NCBI GenBank assembly: GCA_944381325.1
Contig: CALWKS010000004.1
Location: 211,189-275,188, forward strand
From: an uncultured Christensenellaceae bacterium
GTDB lineage: Bacteria; Bacillota; Clostridia; Christensenellales; UBA3700
Length of the DNA: 64,000 nt
Direction: 5' to 3'
This document shows, piece by piece, positions 51,801 through 61,400 of the stretch. A program made the position numbers and the translations under genes. Every line of letters starts with the position of its first letter. Positions within the stretch are counted from its first letter, which is position 1. The notes beneath the pieces are model-generated. The model was not told the origin of the DNA. It was given only the letters and a program-made list of their open reading frames with translations, and ran no database searches.

Positions 51801-54800
51801 CGAATTCGACACCGCTTTCAGTGAAAACCAAAGAGTTTATTATGCTCTGCATAGCGCCCGAAAGCATGTTTACTATATCCATCTGGAAAGCCAGCATATC
51901 GCCTACGATGCTTGCAAGGTCAACGTCTATAATTCCTGCAACCGTAACCTTGAATTTGCCCTCGGCAAGAACTATCTTCATATTCTTGCCCGTGCCGTCT
52001 GCACCGAGAGCATCTTCGGAATAATCGAGTGTTACGTGCAAAAGAGCCTTGTCTGAAACGTTTACCGTTGTATTGTTGAATGCGTCGTCGCTGTCCAGCT
52101 GATAAACGGATATCACAAGAGTTTCGGCACCAACTGTCGTCGACGTTCCGTCAAGCGTAATGCTTTCGCTTCCCTCTATAAGATTTCTTATTCTTACTCT
52201 CAGATAGCTGTTGTCTGGTGTACTCTCTATATTGTTGTTGAGAATATCCAGATTGAAGTCCATATTCAGGCACTTGAGCAGGCTGCGCGCCATAGCTTCG
52301 CCGTCTGTCGCATCAAGTATTTTGCCGGAATCACTGGTTACGGTAAAGTCTTCACTGGGTCTGAGCTCGAGTTGAGCGTTCAGAGCAAAAGTATTGTCTA
52401 TGGAGATCGGAAGTCTGATAACTCCGTTCTCAATATCGATTTCACCGCCTGAAACCTCGATATCCACTCCGATAGAGCTGCCGAGAAGCGCTTTGAAAAT
52501 GGTTTCGAAAGTGGCAGCGGCAATGTTAGCCTGAATGACGTTGCCGTAAATTGTTACGTCTCCGAGGATTGCGGAAATGATAGCCATTGTGCTGTCTCCG
52601 CCTTCTGCGCCGTTATCAGTGCCGTCTCCGCTTCCGCTTTCAGAAGCACCGCTTGCACCTGTGATGAGGTCTGTCAGAATCTCACCGAGATCCATATCTC
52701 TGAGAATTCCTGCTTTTTCGTCCAGCATTGTGAACAGACTGTTGGCAAGTTCACTGTTTACGACCTTGAATTCAAACAGTCCGAGGCCCTCGAGATCCAC
52801 ATAAAGATCTCCTTCCTGAATGCCGAGAGACAAAATCTTTTTCTGCTCATAACGCAATTCAATATATATCTTGGTCTCAGAAGGATTATCCAGGTGGATA
52901 TCCCACTTCATATCAAGATAAAGGTCTGCATCGCTCTTGTCAAAAGTCAGGTTTATCGGGAAGCCGATATAACTGCCTTCTTTAGCCAGGATGTTATTCA
53001 ATATCGACGAAACGTCTATCTCACCCTTTTCGTTGGAAATGTTGAGCGTAACACTTGCCTGCATTGAATTGGCAAGATCAAAGACCACGTCATACAGATT
53101 ATCCTCTGCAGCAGCCGCCTTTTCTTTGCCGCGGGCTATAGCGTCGTTAAGGTTCTTGACAGTGCCGAAAGAAATCGGATAAGCTTCAGTGCCTGTCTCA
53201 AACGACAATTCGTAATTGCCGTATTCTTCATGCAGAGCACTTCCGTCTGAATTATATTTGCTCGTCTTGGGCAGCTTGCCGTTGACGTCAAGCGTTACGC
53301 CCTTTGTACTCATAGAAACGTCTGCGCTGAGATCGAGAGCGTCGGCGCTTATGCCTGTATCTACCCCCAGACTTTCAAGCAACTTGATTATCGTCGCAAA
53401 TGTTACGCTTGCGGTAATCTTGTCGGCACTGAGACCGATGAGTATCGCGCCCGCTTCTGTAAGCTCTGTGCCGCCGGCAGTGCCGTCGCTTTCAGTCGTA
53501 AGCAAAGATTCAGCTTCTTCAGAGCCTCCGATAAGTCCGCCCAGATCGAACGCAAGATCGAAGTCGTTGATTCCGGTGCCGTTTATGCTTATATTATTTA
53601 TAAGATCAATAATAATGTTGGCAAAGTCAAACTCGAATTTGTAAACAGGCAACTGCATATACTGCGTCCTGATTCCGCTGAGGTCGAGAAGCACGGTCGA
53701 AACTCCGTTTTCGTAATAACCGTAAATTCCCAGCAGAGTTTCGCCTGAAACTTTTCTGAGTTCTACCGCAAGTTTGCTGTTCTCAGGAGTCTCTTTATCT
53801 ATTAAGAAGCCTGCCAGCAGTTCAATATCGAGGTTGTATCCTTCAGGAAGAGCAAGTATCGGGTTGTCTTTTCCCGTATCCAAACCGAATGACTTGAGTA
53901 TCTTTCCGAGAGCGTATTCTCCCTGCTCTATGCTTATACTTCCGCGAGCGTTTACTTCAACGCCTGAAAGTACGTTGTATATCAGCTCTCCGAGGTTTGA
54001 AGTATAATTTCCGTCGTCGGTGCGTTCAGCAATATAGCTTTCAAGGTCCTGCAACGTTCCTTCGAGGAAGCCTATTCTGAAGTTGTGCGCGCGAAGTACG
54101 GCTTCGAGAGGATCTGCTTCGTCTCCGAGATTTACCGTAGCGACAACGTCGTCAACTCCGTATTCAGCGAAGTTTACGGAAAGGCTCATATTGCTGAGAC
54201 CTTCGGGCAGTTTTATCGGATTGTCCGGCATAAAGCTGTTGATAACATCGAAGAACTTCTGATTGACTTCGATTATAAGACTGTCGCCCTCTTCGTCTAT
54301 ATAAACGTTCTCCTGCAGACCTATAACGCCTGCAATTGCGCTGATTAGTCCGCTAATAGTCGGGCTGATGATCGCCTTCACCTCGCCGTTTTCTTCGGAC
54401 AGCGCAGCTTCGTATACGTTGCCTGATGAGAGATTGAGCTCCTTCGAGCCATCGAAATCAGTGCCGAGAGCTTCGTCTATAGCTTTTGTTATAAGGTTTA
54501 CGAAGTCGCTGATAAGCGCATCGAGATTTGCTTCTATCTTTATATTCTTAGCGTTCCAGTAATCGGGAATAAGGTCGGACAATGAAACATAGAACGCTCC
54601 GTCTCTGTAATAAATACCCAGAGCCGGCGTTTCGCTGACAGGATTTCCGTCCGCGCCGAGCACATACAGATCGAGCGCGATGAGATTTCTGTCAACGGCG
54701 GCGTTTTCATAATTCAGATCTATGTCTACTCTCGTTGAAAGTCTGAATCCGAATTCGCCGTTAATAATCAGTGTATTTTCAGGAATGGGCACGTCGTTCG

Positions 54801-56193
54801 TAAACATGCCGAGCAATTTTGCAACGTCCAGTCCTTGTTCAGGCGCGCTGAGCGTAAGATCTATGTCGAACGCGAGATTGCTGAAAGAAAATTCTTTTGA
54901 ATTGCTAGCAAGATCTGTGGGCATATCGATGAAAATAGGATAGTTGTAATAGCCTATCTTCGTGCTCTTCCAATCCAGAAGCTCGTCGCCCTCCGCACCG
55001 GCAGCGTTGTCAGCAACGCTTGTCGCAACGTTGGTTATTATTCCGTTCTCGCAATCCACCTGAACATACATCTTTATCTGCGGGATAGCAGAATCGAGCC
55101 AGTCGAACAATGAACTGAGATTGAGGTCTATGCCGATAAGAGAGCCTATATCGAACATATCGAGAAGCTCATTGAGTCCCGTGATAAGGCTATTGACCTT
55201 TACCTCTGCGAGATAGCTTTCACTGACGATTTCACCTGTAGCCACTCTGGTTACCATTGTGTGGCTGGGCGAAGAGAATATCAATCCTATCAGCAGGTTG
55301 TAAACGTTGATTCCGCTTATATCGCTGAGAATTTCTTCGATATCGATTTCAGCACCTGCCTTCTGAAGAATTGAAAGCAGATATTCAGCCTTGAAGTCGT
55401 CAAGATGAACGTAAGCCTCTCCGTTGCCGAAATCGAGATAGATCTCGTCATTAACGACGTAAATCGCAAAGGCAACTTTCTCGTCGTCCTGCATGGAGAC
55501 TTTAAACATTATCTGCGAGCTCTGTCCGTCTCCGAAATTCGCCTGCAATTGCACGCGCGCAGTTCCGCTCGTCGTCGTGAGCAGGCTGTCATAATCGATA
55601 GCAGTGCCGTTCATCGCTTCAAAATACTTTTTGATCGTCGACATCGCCGAAGTTGCGTTGACGTATTCCGTAGTTGTTTCGAATTCCGCACTTCCCTTGT
55701 CTTCAGTCCACTTCGCATAAAGCGTTACGTCCTTCGTGGGCGTGTAAGGGAATTTCACTTTTACGCCGGTAAGCTTGGGATTGGTGTACCAGCCCTCAAG
55801 CACAAAACCGTCGCGGTAAGTACGCGGAGAAGTCTCTATGACGTCCGTAACAACGCTTTCAACCGCACTGCCGCCGTTTACCTCAAAATTAACGTTAAAC
55901 AGCTGCGTCCATTTTGCGTACAGCGTGATGTCGGACGTCAAGGTCATCGGGTATGTCGGCATCTGAGTAAATTCAGGGTCGAGATACCAGCCCTCGAAAC
56001 GGTAACCTTCTCTGGTCGGCGCTTCGGGTGCTTCCGCAAGAACAGTTACGTCGTTGATAGCAGAAACTTCGTCATAGCCTGTATCGAGATTGACCTTATA
56101 AGACGCAATCGTCTCATCGCAGGCTGCAAGTACGAATACGGCTATCAGAACCGTAACTATCAATGCGGCAATAAGCATTGACTTTTTTCTCAT
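48883..56193 (-). CDS. Giant lipoprotein with InlB repeats and tandem beta-rich modules (2436 aa)
   Basis: The ATG at 56193 follows AAAGGAGGACGGAC. The signal peptide ends in lipobox VLAAC (about residue 25). Two InlB/Listeria-Bacteroides repeats follow (REGYRFEGWYLDPEFTQM..LYAKWT and RDGFVLEGWYTNPKLTGV..LYAKWT). The middle 1600 residues appear to repeat a large module several times, seen from recurring lines such as LGIYYRDGAFYVSLSDLI, LLGIYGYYENG and LSLGIQEGDLYVDLEGLG. The C-terminal 600 residues are Ig-like strands, ending in an acidic Pro/Glu tail (PEPPTEPEEPGTDTE). It has no C-terminal anchor and so depends on the lipid. It heads the operon with the 1790-residue protein and small lipoprotein. 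A function in binding a lipophilic or glycan ligand is conceivable but unproven. Confidence 0.85.
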   Translation of the reverse strand: MRKKSMLIAALIVTVLIAVFVLAACDETIASYKVNLDTGYDEVSAINDVTVLAEAPEAPTREGYRFEGWYLDPEFTQMPTYPMTLTSDITLYAKWTQLFNVNFEVNGGSAVESVVTDVIETSPRTYRDGFVLEGWYTNPKLTGVKVKFPYTPTKDVTLYAKWTEDKGSAEFETTTEYVNATSAMSTIKKYFEAMNGTAIDYDSLLTTTSGTARVQLQANFGDGQSSQIMFKVSMQDDEKVAFAIYVVNDEIYLDFGNGEAYVHLDDFKAEYLLSILQKAGAEIDIEEILSDISGINVYNLLIGLIFSSPSHTMVTRVATGEIVSESYLAEVKVNSLITGLNELLDMFDIGSLIGIDLNLSSLFDWLDSAIPQIKMYVQVDCENGIITNVATSVADNAAGAEGDELLDWKSTKIGYYNYPIFIDMPTDLASNSKEFSFSNLAFDIDLTLSAPEQGLDVAKLLGMFTNDVPIPENTLIINGEFGFRLSTRVDIDLNYENAAVDRNLIALDLYVLGADGNPVSETPALGIYYRDGAFYVSLSDLIPDYWNAKNIKIEANLDALISDFVNLITKAIDEALGTDFDGSKELNLSSGNVYEAALSEENGEVKAIISPTISGLISAIAGVIGLQENVYIDEEGDSLIIEVNQKFFDVINSFMPDNPIKLPEGLSNMSLSVNFAEYGVDDVVATVNLGDEADPLEAVLRAHNFRIGFLEGTLQDLESYIAERTDDGNYTSNLGELIYNVLSGVEVNARGSISIEQGEYALGKILKSFGLDTGKDNPILALPEGYNLDIELLAGFLIDKETPENSKLAVELRKVSGETLLGIYGYYENGVSTVLLDLSGIRTQYMQLPVYKFEFDFANIIIDLINNISINGTGINDFDLAFDLGGLIGGSEEAESLLTTESDGTAGGTELTEAGAILIGLSADKITASVTFATIIKLLESLGVDTGISADALDLSADVSMSTKGVTLDVNGKLPKTSKYNSDGSALHEEYGNYELSFETGTEAYPISFGTVKNLNDAIARGKEKAAAAEDNLYDVVFDLANSMQASVTLNISNEKGEIDVSSILNNILAKEGSYIGFPINLTFDKSDADLYLDMKWDIHLDNPSETKIYIELRYEQKKILSLGIQEGDLYVDLEGLGLFEFKVVNSELANSLFTMLDEKAGILRDMDLGEILTDLITGASGASESGSGDGTDNGAEGGDSTMAIISAILGDVTIYGNVIQANIAAATFETIFKALLGSSIGVDIEVSGGEIDIENGVIRLPISIDNTFALNAQLELRPSEDFTVTSDSGKILDATDGEAMARSLLKCLNMDFNLDILNNNIESTPDNSYLRVRIRNLIEGSESITLDGTSTTVGAETLVISVYQLDSDDAFNNTTVNVSDKALLHVTLDYSEDALGADGTGKNMKIVLAEGKFKVTVAGIIDVDLASIVGDMLAFQMDIVNMLSGAMQSIINSLVFTESGVEFEAPTVDSSASATEGEEEEAAPGLFDDLDINELLSGGIEISLRSTGTFNINVGLDPYTFNKLIDDIMGGMVFGENSTLDLSQLAPDMFSDHYLKYVTWDRLNYNVFWQSLRTQLINLVKALLDSQGYGGLWFMIESAVSGLMDNTVYGIVKSLLPLPVYNEINAGVNLVDGSLSNIYIEGYDRNEAVVNSDGEVLTYTYGSTTLTYDANHRRNTYKTEINLYNCFGSVGDPDNTVDGSGNAGVINWGNIEFDMTFEPLAYENDVVTSDYEFIQQYFVGKVAVYQQGTTVMKAPVKFYLWNEETSSYGEEITLDTSLGLLNYANNENFETVTLTGKTEVSFPNGVSRERTFTITIQPNLEPELVDTITLHAYDNAPSSITVYFANRSMRRVDMSAIENLTMPSPTIEGGMYEAQITFRNGMSATLGIEYLNSVITTLGSNGESGVYELDLYAFDETLDIMSQLPSQLFFSYEDGKYGAIDVESWSVDAEVLQAFASRKPDDLSGFEFKAIATVGTGALEQNLELTVRIKGKEVTSLTINGKENTVTVNPYDYYLYALSAVEGTVFSPWPTTVDANYTYNGSAWSEEVSVKFSTQFDFSTLSFNNPGQYAANATLSGSDYFTWSKDITLDVQSNVIEGIYFDKALRRNTITVDALAFNNLMAEEKSALFPTTAWVKFTNGYVLAIPIRWTDRNGFALNFETLTFDASNYDVQMYAEIGYSDDAALNAAFYQRCAMTVKVNGAIDYLGSGVTVDPYGEAGTAQFPSTITVGNGSVSIEATVTEWNVSGVDFSAKGGEYLAAASFEYNGKIYSVIVPVTVTAKELTGIAEINGDFYATYDETANTVTVEIGGTSYEVVANPSANATLTVQFADGSSVSREATLDFSAVKPDENTVYYDSSLGTTAEEQGATAFTATATVKDAAGNAYTVEIRIYISITNRIQPEPPTEPEEPGTDTETPVDPEIPENGEDAAEGEGV

Positions 56194-56997
56194 TGTCCGT
56201 CCTCCTTTTTCGCGTTCTAATCGCACATACATATTTTTATAAAAGCGTTAAAGGAATCTTAAAGCATTTTAAGTGCACTTGCTGCATCTCGTTTTGCGGG
56301 TAAAAAACCTGCAAAAAATAAAGTTGCAAAAAGTTATAAATCAGAAAATAATGTACATAATTATCTTTACGATAAAGATATTTAGTGCTTTATATAAGCA
56401 TAACAACGATCAAAATCGGGAAATCTCAAGCCGATCATTTTAATAAAGCGGATTTGAGAGAAAAAAGTAAAAAACAAAATGAAAATATTTTATGATTTTT
56501 ACCTTTTTGATTTTTATCTTTCAGTATAAAAAACTTATGATTAATATCAAAATACAGATTCTCAAAAAAGTGTTTTTGCGATATTTTTAAATTTTGAAAA
56601 GTAAAATTTAATACTTTATGCATAAATATACTTAACAACATTAAACAGCAGATATGGCTGAAAATTCACCTTAAGATATGAGGTTTTTTACGCTTTTTGC
56701 AAATTTAAGTGTAAAAAACTGCAGAAAGTCTCGATTTTTTGCGAATTTTACCGGCGCTTTCTTTGAAATACAAACTGTTTTTATATTGTGCATACGCTTC
56801 CTCAATAGATTATTTTACACATTTTCAAGAAGCTGAGCGGCTAATATTATAAAATTTTGTTTTAAATGCGTATGGTCTGAAAACCGAATGCCAATATATA
56901 TATTTTTTTTAATTCTGTTTAATTTATCTGACTCATTGCTTATACTCTTTTGATTTGCTTTTATCACGCAAAGACAATATCTGTCATATCATAAAAC
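56194..56997. other. AT-rich 800-bp intergenic region
   Basis: No coding frame is convincing. One notable element is a 12-bp inverted repeat, TTTTTTACGCTT / AAGTGTAAAAAA (56684-56695 and 56707-56718, one wobble). No consensus promoter for the surface-protein operon was recognised. A long leader or an alternative sigma factor is possible. Confidence 0.5.
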
Positions 56998-57426
56998 ATG
57001 ACCGATCTTGAATTGTTTGCGAGAATTATTCAATGCGAAGCGGGCGGCGAAGGCGATACCGGAATGCGCGCCGTTGCAACGGTTATTATGAACAGAGTAA
57101 ATATCCTGCAAGGCGAATACGGCAGATACCCTACGCTTAGAGACGTTATTTTTGCGCCTTATCAGTTTGACTGTGCCATGACCACGATAGGCGGCAAAGA
57201 AAACCTTCAGAACATTTACAATATGAATCCCACCGGACAGCACTATGAGATCGCAGAATGGGCAATCGGCGGAGGAAAACTCAACGCCGTAGGCGATGCG
57301 CTATGGTATTTCAACCCTTTTTCACCAGACTGCAAACCTAATTTTCCCAACGATTCAGGCACTTTTTCAACCCGTATAGGAAAGCATTGTTTTTATGTTC
57401 CCACGCAGGCCTACTATTTAACATAA
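56998..57426 (+). CDS. SleB/CwlJ-type spore cortex-lytic cell wall hydrolase
   Basis: The 142 residues match the hydrolase_2 domain of CwlJ: LFARIIQCEAGGEGDTGMRAVATVIMNRV with catalytic E14, then PYQFDCAM, and the late ALWYFNPFSPDCKPNFP and GKHCFYVPT. There is no signal peptide or peptidoglycan-binding domain, as in CwlJ, which is made in the mother cell and sits in the coat. It hydrolyses spore cortex muramic-lactam peptidoglycan during germination. The next gene is a GerQ-like coat protein, the known partner of CwlJ. No ribosome binding site precedes the ATG. CATATCAT five bases upstream resembles a SigE -10 box, but the -35 is not convincing. Confidence 0.85.
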   Translation: MTDLELFARIIQCEAGGEGDTGMRAVATVIMNRVNILQGEYGRYPTLRDVIFAPYQFDCAMTTIGGKENLQNIYNMNPTGQHYEIAEWAIGGGKLNAVGDALWYFNPFSPDCKPNFPNDSGTFSTRIGKHCFYVPTQAYYLT

Positions 57427-57444
57427 CAGCGCACTAATCGCTTT

Positions 57445-57459
57445 TAACCTACACGGGTA
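57445..57459 (+). repeat. Short repeated motif TAACCTACACGGGTA, copy 2
   Basis: This copy is identical to the 15-mer at 34656-34670. It lies 22 bases before the start codon of the GerQ-like gene and overlaps a possible -10 box, TACAAT. Confidence 0.6.
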
Positions 57460-57481
57460 CAATAAATTTAAGGAGATAAAC

Positions 57482-57763
57482 ATGTTAGATTTCAAACCTG
57501 AAAAACCTGAAGATTTCAATGAAAATCCTTACATAGGCTCTATTCAGCAAGTTCTTGCCATGAATACAGGTGAAGCAGTGATCTGCGAATTCCTTATCGG
57601 AGCATCGAATCTGGTAACTAAATCGGGAATTCTCTACGCCGTCGCAGACAAATACTTTGTGCTCTTTCACCCCAACAACAATACGTATACCGTCTGCGAT
57701 ATCTATTCAGTTAAATTCATAACTTTTATCAACAGATCGACAAACAGAACGGACTCGCCCTGA
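57482..57763 (+). CDS. GerQ-like spore coat protein
   Basis: The 93-residue protein has AAGGAG before the ATG. Its core PYIGSIQQVLAMNTGEAVICEFLIGASNLVTKSGILYAVADKYFVLFHP...YSVKFITFI follows the pattern of the GerQ C-terminal domain, in which a short helix with N-x-G-K/E is followed by six beta strands ending in YITF. GerQ is a crosslinked inner coat protein needed to keep CwlJ in the Bacillus spore coat. The gene starts 55 bp after the CwlJ-like gene, the same gene order as in Bacillus species. The Gln/Pro-rich N-terminal half of Bacillus GerQ is missing, so this is a short form. The assignment rests on pattern and context, not on a search. Confidence 0.65.
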   Translation: MLDFKPEKPEDFNENPYIGSIQQVLAMNTGEAVICEFLIGASNLVTKSGILYAVADKYFVLFHPNNNTYTVCDIYSVKFITFINRSTNRTDSP

Positions 57764-57828
57764 ACAAGGCTGAAAAGTTCGCTGACAGGCTGAAATAAGG
57801 TTGTTGCATAAGTTTATGAAAATATAGT

Positions 57829-57844
57829 TTGCGGTCAATACACA
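57829..57844 (-). repeat. Second copy of the GTGTATTGACCGCAAA element
   Basis: On the minus strand GTGTATTGACCGCAAA is identical over 16 bases to the -35 region of the GH2 operon (24909-24924). No clear -10 box or downstream gene in that orientation is seen. It may be a binding site for the same regulator or a relic. Confidence 0.5.
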
Positions 57845-57924
57845 CGTTGTTGTTCGCGCTTATTGAACGATAACGCTGTCTTTATAATAGCCATAAATCA
57901 TATGCTTTCAATTCAGAGCAAAAA

Positions 57925-57953
57925 AATGCCCCCGCTTAAACTGCAGGGGCATT
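57925..57953 (-). terminator. Terminator of the second giant-protein operon
   Basis: The stem AATGCCCC / GGGGCATT has a 12-base loop and a T-run on the minus strand, 17 bases after the small lipoprotein stop. Confidence 0.8.
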
Positions 57954-57969
57954 TGCGTTTTATTTCAGA

Positions 57970-58449
57970 TTATTCAGCCAGCGTGATCTTCACCTTATAG
58001 CCGTTCTCGTCTGTATAAGAAACCGTATACGTGAAAACCTCGTTTGTTACGGTATTTGCTTCAAGCACTACCGTCGCGCCGTCTATATTGCCGAGAGCCT
58101 GGGTGTTGACAAGTTCTGCCTTAAGAGAGACTTTTCCGCTTTCTTTATCCTTGTCGCACTTATATCCCTCTTTAAGGTTTGCCGTAGTGAACGCGAAAGC
58201 TTCTCCCTTTTCTCCTGCAACGTCCTCAAATCTGATTCCCAGACCGTAAACGTCGGTCACTTTGCCGTTGTCGTAGATATAAAATATACCGTTTTCGTCT
58301 GACACCTCGACTTTGAGATAATCTCCTTTTGCCGCCAGCTTGAACGCGTCGTCTATCTGTGTATCTTCCACCACGCAAGCGGAGGCGATCAGCGCTACTG
58401 CAATTACTATTGCGGCAACTGCCGCGATCAAAGTTTTACTTCTCTTCAT
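57970..58449 (-). CDS. Small lipoprotein paired with a giant MBG-repeat protein (copy 2)
   Basis: The 159 residues start with a signal peptide and a lipobox-like IASAC (about 21-25). The mature part KVEVSDENGIFYIYDNGKVTDVYGLGI...YTVSYTDENGYKVKITLAE has the same order of strands and the same kind of ending as the 162-residue lipoprotein at 43014-43502. It overlaps the preceding giant gene by 14 bp, and its AAGGGAGG ribosome binding site lies in that gene's last codons. No enzymatic motif is seen. It is probably a dedicated extracellular partner of the giant protein. Confidence 0.8.
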   Translation of the reverse strand: MKRSKTLIAAVAAIVIAVALIASACVVEDTQIDDAFKLAAKGDYLKVEVSDENGIFYIYDNGKVTDVYGLGIRFEDVAGEKGEAFAFTTANLKEGYKCDKDKESGKVSLKAELVNTQALGNIDGATVVLEANTVTNEVFTYTVSYTDENGYKVKITLAE

Positions 58450-61400
58450 TTTTCTTTCCTCCCTTGCGGTTTTTGATGCAAAGTCCCAGTGCCGCCGCTA
58501 CAGATACTCCTCCGAGCGTAAGCGCAACTGTCGCAACCGCGCCTGCATATCCTCTGAGTGCGCCGCCTGCCTTGAGAGCTTTCTCTACCGCCGCCGTAGC
58601 GCCGTTTACCAGTCTTTCTCTTTCTGCTGACAGCTGTGCCATTCTCTCGTCAAACTCTGCGTTTTCGCCGTCTGCCGCGCTCGCAAGCGTTTCAAACCAT
58701 GCGATATCCGCAGCGTCCTTAAGAGTTATCTTGTCTCCGAAGCGTTCATCCGCATAAGTCGCAAGAGCCGCTTTTGTAATATTGGCTTCTACTTTTACTG
58801 CCGGGCTTGCGTTGTAATTCGCGCTTTCTGCATATCTTACATAATAAGCATATTTTGCCTGAAGCTCAACAGCTATTGCGCCGTTTAAGGTCTGCCATAC
58901 GTTGCCGTCGAGAGAGTACTCAACGCCTTCGTTAGCTCCGTCAACCGCGATCTCAACCTGACGGTAACCTACGCTGAGACTTGCGGATATGCTTCTTTCA
59001 GCCTTTCTTACGGTATAGGTGCAGGTTACCGGTTCTGCGCGGTAATTCTTCTCGTCTATCTCTGCGGTAATACTATAAGTGCCTGCATTGAGGACGGTGC
59101 CGCTTACCGTTACTTTGACCGTTATTCCGCCGCTAACCGAGAAGTGTTCTGCAAGCTGAGCCGCAGTTACTTCTTTGCCGTCGTAAACCTTTTCTCTGCT
59201 GCCGATAGTGACGATCTCAACAGTCTTCTTCTCTATCGTCATAGCCTTGCTGTACTCTGTACCTTCAGCAAACTGATAATTGCTGTCAGGCAGAGTTGCA
59301 ACGACTTCATAAACTCCCGCGTCGACAGGCGCGCCTGCAAGCACGGTGCCATCCGTCAGCTCGTAAGTTATCGTCATCTTCGCGCCGCCGTAAAGAGTGC
59401 CCTGTGTCAGAGTGAACGTAGCCGTCTTTGCGTTGCCGTCGTACACGACGTTTTCAGGCAGGGTTATTTCACCTGACAGGGTTACGGGGGTTATCTCCCA
59501 CTTGACGGTCTTGTCTTCAGCCGTGCCGTCTTCCCATACGTAGTTTACGGTATCTGCAAGCGCGATCTCCGCGTTGTGCTTGCCAACGTTGGTCTGAGTG
59601 TCTCCGCCAACGACGTTGTACAGTTCGCTTTCAGGGAAAACAACCGTCTGAGCCTCAGCGTTGTATTCAAACTCGCTCTTTTCGGGTACGGGAACGCTCA
59701 CTTTTATCTTCTCTACGGTTACGTTGATCTGAACAGAAAGATTGCCGTATCTGATCGTTACCACCGTAGTCGCGCCGCTCATCTTACCGTCAGCGGTTGC
59801 GTTTTCTATTTCGATTTCGCACTCCGCGAGAGTTACCTTCTGCTCATACATTCCGTCAAACGTTGCCTTGAGAACAATTCCTGTTCCGTCAAAGTCTTCA
59901 AACGCAACGTATTCTGTCTTGTAAGAACTTTCCTCTTCGACTATCTCGAATGCGGTCAGCTTTTCGTCGCCCACGGTCAGCGTAACGCTTCCGCTTGCGC
60001 CGTTATAATTATTGCCGTCGGCAGGAATAAAGCTCCATGTTACGACGTTCTCGCCCTTTTCAAGCAATCTGTCGGGTTCGTCCCAGACGATTTCGCCCGC
60101 AGTGCTGTCTTCTCCGAGAGATATGCCTACGGTAGAAAGTTTGTCGCCTTCCTGCATGAGTTTGTCCTGAACTACCGCGCTTACGGTCGGATCAGCCTTA
60201 GTTACCGTATATGTTACCGATATTTCGGCAGAAGCGTAGTTGATGTCGTTCACGGTAGCGGTAATTGTGTATTCTCCCGCATCCCTGACTTCAACGCCGC
60301 CGTTTACGGCAACATTTATTTCAACCTTTCCGCCGCCTATCTTGTCGGGAGCGGTAAACAGCGCCTTGAGTTCGTCGTCGGTAAGAGCATTACCGTCGTA
60401 TGTCTTGCTCTTTTCAGCTCCGCTTTCACCTATAACGACTTCTGCGGGGGTAATGTTCCAGCTTACGCTGATCTTGCGTAATTCGTCCGCTTCGTTGCTC
60501 CACTTGTAGTTTTCGCTTATAAGAGTAAATACCGCCGTGTAGTTTTTTGCGCTTACGTCAGTCGCCTTGAATGTACCGCTCACGGTGTACTCTTCAGTAT
60601 CGGCAAAAGCGGTAAGTTCTTTGCCGTTGTAAGTCAACTGAGGTGCAACGGGCTTATTGATCGGCTTTCTTTTGACAGTCATTTCAAAACTTACGCCTTC
60701 AGCCACAACGTAGTTGCCGTTGTCCGATCTGAACGTAACGGTGTACTTTCCTGCATTTACGGGAGCGGTCTCCTCTCCGTCATACATAACTACAAGAGTT
60801 ACGTTTTCGCCGTTCACGCCCTTAGCGGTTGCCGTAACTGTGTTCTTTCCGCCGCTGTAAGTGAAGATGAGTCCTTCCGTCGTGATCTCGTAAACTGTAA
60901 TCTCGTCAACTGTGATCTCTTCGGGCAATACGACTATCTGTTTCTCTATACCTTCGATCAGGTAAATGCTGCTGTTCTTGTAAACTCTTACGGTATAGAC
61001 ACCTGCATTGACAACGCTTTCTACGGGGTTGCCGTCAAGGTAATAGATAAGTCCGTAAGTGTTGAGGTCTCCCTCTGCTTTATCGTAATTCAGAGTCGCG
61101 TTGTGCTCTTTTCCGTCATATACGATCTCTCCTTCAGGAGTAATGATGTTTTCCGCTTTCATACCTTCAGGAGCTTCTGTCGTGGGAGCGGTTACAGATA
61201 CGTTTACGGTATCTGCGGTGTAATAATCAGCCTGTGCACCTGCAAGCGTAAATTCAGCTACGTAAGCGCCTATTTCCATAGGAGTTACTTCTATGCCGTT
61301 GCGCTTGTAAACGACTTTGCCTATGCTTACTTCGTCTTCACCGACAACGCCTTCGATTGAGAATTCAAACTCGATCGCTTTGCCGTTGTACTCGATTTCT

